Position numbers and translations under genes: made by a program. A stretch of 22,663 nt of DNA from Planctomycetaceae bacterium (GTDB lineage Bacteria; Planctomycetota; Planctomycetia; Planctomycetales; Planctomycetaceae): NCBI GenBank assembly GCA_003445035.1, contig DLVV01000125.1:1290-23952 (forward strand), read 5' to 3'. Positions 1 to 6,363 of the stretch are shown here, piece by piece. Position 1 is the first letter of the stretch; each line of letters starts with the position of its first letter. The notes beneath the pieces were generated by a model. That model was not told the DNA's origin. It ran no database searches and worked only from the letters and a program-made list of their open reading frames with translations.

Positions 1-1655
1 ATCCGAGTCCAGACATCGGCGGCGTCCTCGAACGGACTCTGCATGAAGATCGAACCCTCATCGACCATGCCGCTGAGCGGATGGCCGCTGTCCAGGGCGG
101 TGACGTCGTTGAGCACGATCAGGTTGACGTGCTCGAGCTCGCTGTGTGAGAAGATGTGCGAGTCGGCGATGGTCAGGTAATAGGTGGTCGGCAGGCCCTT
201 CTTCTCGGACCCGTACTTCGGATAGGCCTGCACGTCCTTGCCGAAGACCTGGCCCCCGATCGTGGCGATCACCTTGTTGGAAGTCACCGAGCCGAAGCCG
301 CCGACCGAGTGGCCTCGCATCGAAAACGCTCCGGGAGGACGCAAGTCGGGGTCGTCGGTGTTCTCCAGAGCCAGCGCGTGCTGGATCCCGACAACGAAGA
401 AGTCCTGGCCGTCGTTGATCATGTTGTCGAAGATCGCATTGATGTCGCCGGGTCGCACGTCGCGGCTGCCCAGCCCCGCGGAACCGTGGTAGATCCGTGG
501 AGCCTGGTCGATCTTCTCATGGCCCATCTGACCCGCCAACGCGTCGCAGAAGGCCGCCTTGATCTCGCGTGTCAGGTGGTTGCCGGTTGTCGAGAGCGGA
601 TCGTCCATCCGCTCGATGACCGAAATCGCCTTGCAGTGCTTCAGGGCGTCGACCAACTGGCGGGCCGGGAACGGGCGGAAGCAGTAGATGTTCAGACATC
701 CTGCCTTCACGCCCTTCTCGTCACGCAGGTAGTCGATCGTCGTCTGGGCCGTTTCCATGTAGGAACCGATCCCGACCAGGATGTATTCGGCGTCCTCGCA
801 ACGGTACGCGTCCAGGAACCCGTAGCGGCGACCCGTCTTGGTGTAGAACTCGTCAAACGCGTCCTGCAGATGTTCCTCAACCGTGTCGTAGTACCACCTC
901 TGGGCAATCTTGCCCTTCATGTACGAGTCCTGGTTCTGAACCACTCCCGACATAACCGGGTTGTCCGGATCCATCAGGTTGTGCAGGTGATCCTCGGGCT
1001 TGCCGATGTAGTCCTTCATGAACTCCGGCTCGCACAGCAACACGCTCTCGACCGTGTGAGTCGTCAGGAAACCGTCCTGCACGCTCATGAACGGAACCTG
1101 AGACGCCTCGGCCGCGCGGCGTGAGATCAGGCACAGGTCGCCGGCTTCCTGGGCGTTGCGTGCAAACAGGATCCCCCAGTTGCAGTCGGCAACCGACATC
1201 ACGTCGTCGTGACCGGCGTGGACGTTCAGCGAGTGGCTGGTCAGGGCGCGTGCGCCGATGTTGAAAACGACGCCCAGCCGCTTGCCGGCGATCGTGTACA
1301 GGACCTCCTTCATCAACACCAGGCCCTGGCCCGATGTGAAGTTGGTGACTCGCCCTCCGGCCGCCGCAAACCCCTCACAGAACGTCGCCGAGGAATGCTC
1401 GCTCTCGGGCTCAACAAACACCAGTTGATCGCCCCAGAGGTTGGGGATTCCGTTCTGCACGGCAGCGTTGAATCCGCTCCCCATCGTCGTCGAACTGGTG
1501 ATCGGAAACGCGCCAGACCCCTGGCAGATCCTGGTCTCAACCCACACCACCGCCTCGGCGCCATCGCAGGTCACCGGGATCCCGGGATACTGGAACTTCT
1601 GCTCCGCCTCGTCGGAGGCCGGAGTCTGTGTGCCGTCGAGAGTTCCTGTCGCCAT
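1..1655 (-). CDS. Pyruvate/2-oxoacid:ferredoxin oxidoreductase, alpha-gamma part (partial, 3' end outside window)
   Basis: The frame is open from ATG 1655 to the left edge (551 codons) with no stop. It should oxidatively decarboxylate pyruvate or a related 2-oxoacid to acyl-CoA and reduce ferredoxin or flavodoxin in the cytoplasm. Residues about 30-200 match the PFOR alpha domain I: an ITSSTTMGSGF stretch in place of the usual YPITPSSPM, then FTSGQGLVLMKE, a GARALTSHSLNVHAGHDDVM block and VPFMSVQDGF. Domain II follows (NIYCFRPFPARQL, then VIERMDDPLSTTGN). From about residue 445 the gamma domain begins (GHSVGGFGSVTSNK, AYPKYGSEKKGLPTTYY). Alpha before gamma in one chain is the NifJ order; the ferredoxin-like and TPP-binding beta parts would lie left of the window, in the same chain or a following gene. 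The start is supported by an upstream in-frame stop and a weak GGTGA. Substrate cannot be fixed from this part. Confidence 0.88.
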   Translation of the reverse strand, partial: MATGTLDGTQTPASDEAEQKFQYPGIPVTCDGAEAVVWVETRICQGSGAFPITSSTTMGSGFNAAVQNGIPNLWGDQLVFVEPESEHSSATFCEGFAAAGGRVTNFTSGQGLVLMKEVLYTIAGKRLGVVFNIGARALTSHSLNVHAGHDDVMSVADCNWGILFARNAQEAGDLCLISRRAAEASQVPFMSVQDGFLTTHTVESVLLCEPEFMKDYIGKPEDHLHNLMDPDNPVMSGVVQNQDSYMKGKIAQRWYYDTVEEHLQDAFDEFYTKTGRRYGFLDAYRCEDAEYILVGIGSYMETAQTTIDYLRDEKGVKAGCLNIYCFRPFPARQLVDALKHCKAISVIERMDDPLSTTGNHLTREIKAAFCDALAGQMGHEKIDQAPRIYHGSAGLGSRDVRPGDINAIFDNMINDGQDFFVVGIQHALALENTDDPDLRPPGAFSMRGHSVGGFGSVTSNKVIATIGGQVFGKDVQAYPKYGSEKKGLPTTYYLTIADSHIFSHSELEHVNLIVLNDVTALDSGHPLSGMVDEGSIFMQSPFEDAADVWTR

Positions 1656-1731
1656 CAAGTCACCACTTGTGTGCAGCTAGACCATCACCCCGGTCGACGG
1701 CCCGAATCGGCGGAAGACCTGAGAAAAATGT

Positions 1732-1760
1732 ATTATGGCAGGTGACCCGACTTGCGGCAA
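1732..1760 (-). promoter_or_regulatory. Candidate sigma70-type promoter of the PFOR gene
   Basis: Read on the minus strand, TTGCCG (4 of 6 match to TTGACA) is followed by exactly 17 bases and then CATAAT (5 of 6 match to TATAAT). Transcription would start near 1725 and leave a leader of about 70 bases before the PFOR start at 1655. Nothing else in the 1656-1898 gap resembles a better promoter for this gene. It is a pattern match only; planctomycete promoters are not well defined by consensus. Confidence 0.4.
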
Positions 1761-1898
1761 TCCCCGTCTGTGCGCCACCTCCGAAGACTCCACAAACCCC
1801 CAACAGGGCTTGCCCGCCTTCGGTTCGCCGTTCAGAATTGCGACAGGCAGCCCCTGCACGACGTTGTTCAAGTCCGTATACATCGATCCGCTTTATTT

Positions 1899-2153
1899 AT
1901 GACCCCTCGAGTAGCCACTGTTGATGTCTTGCTCGACCAGCAGCAGATGACCGTCGAAGATCTCTCCGAACAGGCCAATATGGCCATGGAACGCGCCGAA
2001 GCCATCGCCCTTGGGCGATGGACTCCCGCACCCGCCGAAAGACAACGAATTGCCGGCGCGTTCGGCGTCACAGTCGAAGACATCAGCTGGGGCCACACCA
2101 TGGATCCCCGCAACGTCCGCTACCGTCAGTTTGGACTGCAGGAAGAAATTTGA
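1899..2153 (+). CDS. Small helix-turn-helix (XRE-like) protein, first of a tandem pair
   Basis: Encodes 84 residues. Residues about 16-70 look like a compact XRE/Cro-type fold: a first helix around MTVEDLSEQA, then MERAEAIALGRWTPAPAERQRIAGAFGVTVEDISWGHT, the last part having the usual P-x-x-x-x-x-x-IA-x-A-x-x-V-x-x-x-DI pattern of XRE helices 4 and 5. A WGH motif closes the domain. The role is probably DNA or protein binding, not proven. No Shine-Dalgarno is visible before ATG 1899; the frame stays open upstream to 1752, but that part reads unlike protein. A TATACAT at 1877-1883 sits too close for a long leader. Its stop overlaps the start of a paralog (TGATG), so the two are probably translationally coupled. 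Confidence 0.75.
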   Translation: MTPRVATVDVLLDQQQMTVEDLSEQANMAMERAEAIALGRWTPAPAERQRIAGAFGVTVEDISWGHTMDPRNVRYRQFGLQEEI

Positions 2154-2386
2154 TGGCCTCACGCAGCGTGGCGGAACTTTGTGAAGAACGGTCGCTGACG
2201 CCCGACCAACTGACAGAAATTTGCGGCCTGGACCCACATCGGGTGCTTGCCATCATGCTCGCCCGATGGACACCGTCGCCGGCAGAACGGACGGCGATCG
2301 CCGAAGCACTCAGCGTCGCCATCACCGACATCACCTGGGGCCACAAGACGCCGATCCAGCACATCTACGGCCAAGGCCCCAGCTGA
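2153..2386 (+). CDS. Small helix-turn-helix (XRE-like) protein, second of a tandem pair
   Basis: Encodes 77 residues; the ATG shares its A with the TGA of the preceding gene. It is a diverged paralog of that gene: both share L-T-x-x-x-L-x-E, then AI-x-L-x-RWTP-x-PAER-x-x-IA-x-A, V-x-x-x-DI-x-WGH. It differs by an extra tail after WGH (KTPIQHIYGQGPS), which the first copy has lost or never had. The pattern suggests a duplication with the two products acting together, perhaps as a heterodimer; this is inference. No enzymatic motif is present. A small hairpin with a T-run follows the stop. Confidence 0.75.
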   Translation: MASRSVAELCEERSLTPDQLTEICGLDPHRVLAIMLARWTPSPAERTAIAEALSVAITDITWGHKTPIQHIYGQGPS

Positions 2387-2388
2387 AC

Positions 2389-2411
2389 CCGGCGCGTGCT
2401 GGACACTTTTT
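2389..2411 (+). terminator. Possible intrinsic terminator after the helix-turn-helix pair
   Basis: CCGGC, tetraloop GCGT, GCTGG (one G-T pair), then ACAC and five Ts. The stem is short, so termination strength is doubtful, but its position just after the stop at 2386 and between convergent genes fits. An alternative fold pairs CCAGC (2379-2383) with the same GCTGG. Confidence 0.35.
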
Positions 2412-2416
2412 CGCGT

Positions 2417-2734
2417 CTACATCACCCGATCGACGCCCCAGGCGTAACGTTTCCCGGTCGGAAACTCCTTGTACTCCCGGGCAAACGGGTTCCCGATGCT
2501 GTCCTTGCGATACACCGCATTGACCGCGTCCAGCAGCTCGGTGATCTCCTCGGACTCATACCCGATCCCGCAAATCTCAAACCAGTCGTCGTTGACGTCG
2601 AAGACTCCGAAGCGATCCGGCCAGACGTGCACTTTGCGTGGAACACTCAATTCGGATCGGATCCGTTTCAAAAACACCAGGGCGTCCTCGAGTGTTCCAG
2701 ACGAAAACTCGTGACTGGCCTGGGGCTCCGACAT
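2417..2734 (-). CDS. Conserved-looking hypothetical protein, 105 residues
   Basis: I do not recognise the family. The protein is small, soluble and slightly acidic, with no signal peptide or membrane segment. The N-terminal half has a charged helix (LEDALVFLKRIRSEL); the middle is rich in aromatic residues (VWPDRFGVFDVNDDWFEICGIGYE), followed by an acidic helix (SEEITELLDAVNAVY) and a basic, aromatic tail. ATG 2734 is chosen over upstream in-frame codons because GAGAGG stands at proper distance before it. It is transcribed divergently from the metal transporter operon, and the palindrome at 2765-2794 begins 30 bases upstream of its start, so it may share that control. A role in metal homeostasis is only a contextual guess. 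Confidence 0.7.
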   Translation of the reverse strand: MSEPQASHEFSSGTLEDALVFLKRIRSELSVPRKVHVWPDRFGVFDVNDDWFEICGIGYESEEITELLDAVNAVYRKDSIGNPFAREYKEFPTGKRYAWGVDRVM

Positions 2735-2764
2735 TTCCCACCTCTCCCGCGCGGCTTGACGCTG

Positions 2765-2794
2765 GCCAAGGTTTTGACTAATCAAAACCTTGGC
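2765..2794. promoter_or_regulatory. Perfect inverted repeat, candidate operator for the Mn/Zn transport operon
   Basis: Left arm GCCAAGGTTTTGA, loop CTAA, right arm TCAAAACCTTGGC: 13 of 13 arm bases pair. It sits in the 149-base gap between two divergent genes, 30 bases from the start of one and 90 from the other, so no transcript ends there and a terminator role is unlikely. Metal-responsive DtxR/MntR/TroR proteins bind dyads of about this size upstream of transporter genes; the exact box here matches none I know. It contains TTGACT, which could serve as a -35 for troA, but no good -10 follows at 17 bases. Confidence 0.55.
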
Positions 2795-2883
2795 TTGTGC
2801 GAACATTTGTCCGTTTTTCAACAGGTCGCTGACACCACAGCCAACACCCCGCACCCCGCCTGATCATGCCCGGAGGATCCCCC

Positions 2884-3912
2884 ATGTCAACCCGCCGCGT
2901 GCTCCTCCCGACCATTCTCACGCTGGGATCTCTGATCGTAGTCGGCTGCGACGACACCCCCAGGGGTGTCACTTCCGACGATGCGGCACCCAAGACGGCG
3001 ACCGACGCCGCCAGACCCACCTACAAGATTGTCACCACCTGCGGAATGGTCACCGACATCGTCAAGACGATTGCCGGCGACCGCGGCACCGTCGACGGCT
3101 TGATGGGTGAACGTGTCGACCCCCACATGTACAAGCCCACTCGCAACGACCAGAAGAAGCTACTGGAGGCCGATATCATCTTCTATTCCGGACTGATGCT
3201 GGAGGGTCGCATGAGTGACACCTTCACGCGGGCTGGCCGTGGGGGCAAACCGGTTTACGCCGTCACCGAAAAGATCGGCCACGATTACCTTCGAGAGCCA
3301 CCGGAATTCCAGGGCCACTGGGACCCACACGTCTGGATGGACATCACCGCCTGGAGCCAGTGTGTCGACGTCGTCACCTCGGCGCTAGCCGACTTCGACC
3401 CAGATCATGCCGACGCCTACAATCGCCGGTCGCAACAGTACCAGGCCCAGTTGAGAGAAATGGACGAATACGTCCGCGAAACGATTGCCACAATCCCCCG
3501 CGAACGCAGATGGCTGATCACCGCTCACGACGCCTTCGGGTATTTCTCTCGGGCATACGACATCCCGGTCAAGAGTGTCCAGGGCATCTCCACCGAATCC
3601 GAAGCGGCCGTCGACGACATCAACGGACTCGTCTCGTTTATCGTCGAAAAAGAGATCACCGCCATCTTCATCGAATCCAGCGTCAACCCCAAGAACATCC
3701 AGGCCATCATCGAGGGTTGCAAGCAAAAGCGGCTGGACGTCCGCATCGGTGGCGAATTGTTCACTGATGCGATGGGAGCCCCCGGCACTTACACCGGGAC
3801 CTACCTGGGAATGATGGATCACAACGCCACGACGATTGCGCGTGCCCTGGGCGGCAAAGCACCCGAGGCCGGAAAACACGGAAAGCTCAAGCCCCACGTC
3901 ACCAAAGAGTGA
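2884..3912 (+). CDS. troA: Manganese/zinc ABC transporter substrate-binding lipoprotein, TroA type
   Basis: Encodes 342 residues. It captures a divalent metal outside the inner membrane and hands it to the permeases encoded downstream. A lipoprotein signal ends in LIVVGC (Cys22). The cluster A-I metal-binding fold is complete: His81 in DPHMYKP, His149 in HWDPHVWMD, His215 in TAHDAFGYFSRAY and Asp295 in GELFTDAMG. This His-His-His-Asp set and wording are those of Treponema TroA; Glu264 (FIESSV) matches the PsaA/MntC ligand, so Mn and Zn are both possible. It lacks the long His-rich loop of ZnuA. ATG 2884 is chosen over ATG 2866 because GGAGG at 2872-2876 stands seven bases before it. It is the first gene of a four-gene operon; the palindrome upstream is the likely control site. 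Confidence 0.93.
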   Translation: MSTRRVLLPTILTLGSLIVVGCDDTPRGVTSDDAAPKTATDAARPTYKIVTTCGMVTDIVKTIAGDRGTVDGLMGERVDPHMYKPTRNDQKKLLEADIIFYSGLMLEGRMSDTFTRAGRGGKPVYAVTEKIGHDYLREPPEFQGHWDPHVWMDITAWSQCVDVVTSALADFDPDHADAYNRRSQQYQAQLREMDEYVRETIATIPRERRWLITAHDAFGYFSRAYDIPVKSVQGISTESEAAVDDINGLVSFIVEKEITAIFIESSVNPKNIQAIIEGCKQKRLDVRIGGELFTDAMGAPGTYTGTYLGMMDHNATTIARALGGKAPEAGKHGKLKPHVTKE

Positions 3913-3965
3913 CCTTCGGGTCCCGACCGTTTCAGGTCGCCACGTATTCGCACCGGGAGCCCCAA

Positions 3966-4787
3966 GTGACCGACGGCCCGCAGACCGCAACACCGCCCCC
4001 CGACGAACACGCCCGGCACCCCAGTTCAGCGCCACTGGCAATCCACGACATGACGGTCGCCTATCACAGGCGGCCCGTCCTCTGGGACATCGATTACGAC
4101 GCCCCCCCCGGAAAACTGACTGCCATCGTGGGGCCCAACGGTTCGGGCAAGACCACACTGATCAAGGCGGCCGTCGACCTCGTCCCCCGCGCCTCCGGTG
4201 ATGTTCGTTTCTTCGGTTCGGCCTACCACAAGGTCCGCCACCGCGTGGGATACGTCCCTCAGCGGGGCAGCGTCGACTGGGACTTCCCGGTCAACGCGCT
4301 CGACGTGGTGGCGATGGGGCTCTACAAGCAGATCGGCTGGTTCCGCCCCGTCACACGCCGCTACCGAGACCAGGCCATGCACTATCTCGAGCGAGTGGGG
4401 ATGGCCGACTACGCGGCCCGGCAGATCAGCCAACTCTCCGGTGGTCAGCAACAGCGGGTCTTCCTCGCCCGCGCGCTATCACAACAGGCGGACGTCTACC
4501 TGATGGACGAGCCATTCGTGGGTGTCGATGCTGCCACGGAACGCGCTATCGTTGTCATTCTCCAGGAGCTTCGCGAGGCCGGAAAGTCCGCCCTGGTCGT
4601 TCACCATGATCTCCAGACCGTGCCGGAGTATTTCGACCACGTCCTGCTGCTGAATATGCGAATGGTGGCCACCGGACCCATCTCGGATGTTTTCACACCC
4701 GAGAACCTCAGAGCCACCTATGGCGGCAAACTCGCACTGCTGGACCAGGTCGGCCATCGCATGACGCTCAACCAGGGCCGATCATGA
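3966..4787 (+). CDS. troB: Manganese/zinc ABC transporter ATP-binding protein
   Basis: Encodes 273 residues, the cytoplasmic ATPase that drives the importer. Walker A is GPNGSGKT (Lys about 62), the signature is LSGGQQQR (157-164), Walker B is VYLMDEP (Asp about 181) and the switch histidine is in VVHHDL. The line GYVPQRGSVDWDFPVNALDVV is typical of the Mn/Zn (TroB, MntB, ZnuC) ATPases. The frame opens with GTG 3909 overlapping the troA stop, but GTG 3966 has GGGAG six bases upstream and gives the usual family length, so it is preferred; the alternative adds 19 unremarkable residues. It overlaps the next gene by ATGA (4784-4787), indicating translational coupling. Confidence 0.92.
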   Translation: MTDGPQTATPPPDEHARHPSSAPLAIHDMTVAYHRRPVLWDIDYDAPPGKLTAIVGPNGSGKTTLIKAAVDLVPRASGDVRFFGSAYHKVRHRVGYVPQRGSVDWDFPVNALDVVAMGLYKQIGWFRPVTRRYRDQAMHYLERVGMADYAARQISQLSGGQQQRVFLARALSQQADVYLMDEPFVGVDAATERAIVVILQELREAGKSALVVHHDLQTVPEYFDHVLLLNMRMVATGPISDVFTPENLRATYGGKLALLDQVGHRMTLNQGRS

Positions 4788-6349
4788 GCCCAGTGCGCCC
4801 CACGGCCACAGTCGTCCGGCCGGTTATATTTCGGCACCGTTGGCTGGCGTTGGCCCTGCCATTTGCACTGGCGATGCCCAGCGTACTCCTCGCTGCCCCG
4901 GGTCCCTCCGGCCACGATCACCCAGTCCCCTCGCAAGTCACGACCGGCACCTCTGGAACGAGTCTCTCCGACAATCGCTTCCGGTGGCCCGGATGGAACA
5001 AGATTTCCGACACCCTGCTGATGAGGCAATACAACACGCGGATCGTGTTGCTGGGGTCGATCCTGCTGGGCATCGGCGCCGGAACGGTTGGCACCTTCAT
5101 GCTGCTGCGCAAGAGATCGCTCGTTGGCGACGTGGTCAGCCACGCCTCGTTACCAGGCATCGCCATGGCTTTCCTGGCCATTGAATTGGCGTATCCGGGC
5201 AAAGGCCGCTCGCTACCGGTTCTGCTTTTCGGAGCATTGCTGGCCGGCCTGCTCGGAGTCCTTTGCACGATCGGCATCAGGCGATTCAGCCGCATCAAGG
5301 AAGACACCGCCCTGGCAATCGTGCTGAGTGTCTTCTTCGGAATCGGCATCGCGTTATTCACGATCATCCAAAAACTGCCCACCGGACAGGTCGCCGGACT
5401 GCAGCAGTTCATCTACGGCCAGACGGCCTCAATGACATCTGCTGATGTCGGCCTGATTGGCCTGGCGTCCATCCTGGTCATCGCAGTCTCCGCGGCCCTG
5501 TTCAAGGAATTCGGCCTGCTGTGTTTTGACGAAGAGTTCGGCCGCAGCCACGGCTGGCCCACAACCTGGCTGGACCTCGTCCTCATGGCCCTGGTCGTAT
5601 GCATCGCCATCACCGGGTTGCAGAGTGTCGGCATGCTCCTGGTCGTGGCGATGCTGATTATCCCGCCCGCGGCCGCCCGGTTCTGGACAGACCGCCTCGG
5701 ATCGATGACAGTGATCGCCGCCGTCCTGGGCGGACTTTCCGCTTGGCTGGGTGGCGTCGTCAGTTCACTATTCGCGAGGTTCTCGGCTGGTGCGGTCATC
5801 GTTCTTGCCGGCACCCTGTTTTTCCTGGTCAGCCTCGCATTCGGCACGCGGCGGGGGCTGTTGCCCAGGGGGCTACGCCAATGGTCCAACAATCGTCGGA
5901 TCGGGCGACACGACCTGCTGAGGACTCTTTACGAGATGCTCGAACCCCGCCTGGAATCTTCCGAGCCCGACTCATCCGACGACCCGCTCGCCGACATCCA
6001 TTTCGCCAGTGACGAGGTTCTCTCAAGAAGAAGTTGGACTCGCTCTCGGCTGTCACGACTCCTCGACCGGGCCACGCGAGATGGGCTACTCCAAGCCGTC
6101 GAAAGCGGCTGGAGACTGACCGCTTCCGGCGCCGCGGAGGCTCGCCTGGTGGCCCGCAACCACCGACTCTGGGAAACCTACTTGATCCTCCATGCCGACA
6201 TCGCCCCAAACCACGTCGACCGGGATGCCGACTTGATTGAACACGTCCTGGAACCCGACCTGGTCTCTCAACTCCTCGAAACCGTCTCCGCACGCTACCC
6301 ACAGATGCAAATGCCCCCCAGTCCGCACCCGCTGGAGCCGGGAACCTGA
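4784..6349 (+). CDS. troC: Manganese/zinc ABC transporter permease with C-terminal DtxR/TroR-like domain (first)
   Basis: Encodes 521 residues against about 280-300 for ordinary ABC-3 permeases. Residues 18-38 form an extra hydrophobic, signal-like segment followed by an exported-looking linker with GHDHP. The ABC-3 (PF00950-type) core spans about 85-365, with GDVVSHASLPGIAMAF, KEFGLLCFDEEF and GMLLVVAMLIIPPAAARF. From residue 373 a cytoplasmic DtxR/MntR-like domain follows: a winged helix-turn-helix (TRSRLSRLLDRATRDGLL, wing WRLTASG) and a dimerisation part with NHRLWETYL (His460) and DLIEHVL (Asp483, Glu486, His487). Compared with MntR the Asp near the domain start (377) and the His and Glu-His ligands are kept, but the second N-terminal ligand is Arg. 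The C/D assignment follows gene order only. Role: metal translocation, with metal sensing or regulation suggested by the fused domain. Confidence 0.9.
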   Translation: MSPVRPTATVVRPVIFRHRWLALALPFALAMPSVLLAAPGPSGHDHPVPSQVTTGTSGTSLSDNRFRWPGWNKISDTLLMRQYNTRIVLLGSILLGIGAGTVGTFMLLRKRSLVGDVVSHASLPGIAMAFLAIELAYPGKGRSLPVLLFGALLAGLLGVLCTIGIRRFSRIKEDTALAIVLSVFFGIGIALFTIIQKLPTGQVAGLQQFIYGQTASMTSADVGLIGLASILVIAVSAALFKEFGLLCFDEEFGRSHGWPTTWLDLVLMALVVCIAITGLQSVGMLLVVAMLIIPPAAARFWTDRLGSMTVIAAVLGGLSAWLGGVVSSLFARFSAGAVIVLAGTLFFLVSLAFGTRRGLLPRGLRQWSNNRRIGRHDLLRTLYEMLEPRLESSEPDSSDDPLADIHFASDEVLSRRSWTRSRLSRLLDRATRDGLLQAVESGWRLTASGAAEARLVARNHRLWETYLILHADIAPNHVDRDADLIEHVLEPDLVSQLLETVSARYPQMQMPPSPHPLEPGT

Positions 6350-6363
6350 TTCCCCACCCCTTC

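Noticed and set aside
156..1124. A 322-residue open frame on the plus strand
   Set aside because: It is antisense to the PFOR gene, whose protein is clearly recognisable; long opposite frames are expected at this GC content.
1677..1883. A 68-residue open frame on the minus strand upstream of PFOR
   Set aside because: It covers the likely PFOR promoter, lacks a Shine-Dalgarno and has no recognisable domain.
1877..1883. TATACAT as a -10 box for the helix-turn-helix pair
   Set aside because: No -35 at proper spacing and only 15 bases to the ATG; kept as an observation, not as an annotated promoter.
2765..2794. Palindrome as a rho-independent terminator
   Set aside because: Both flanking genes point away from it and no T-run follows either arm.
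3385..4158. A 257-residue open frame on the minus strand across troA and troB
   Set aside because: It lies antisense to two well-identified transporter genes and its composition is low-complexity.
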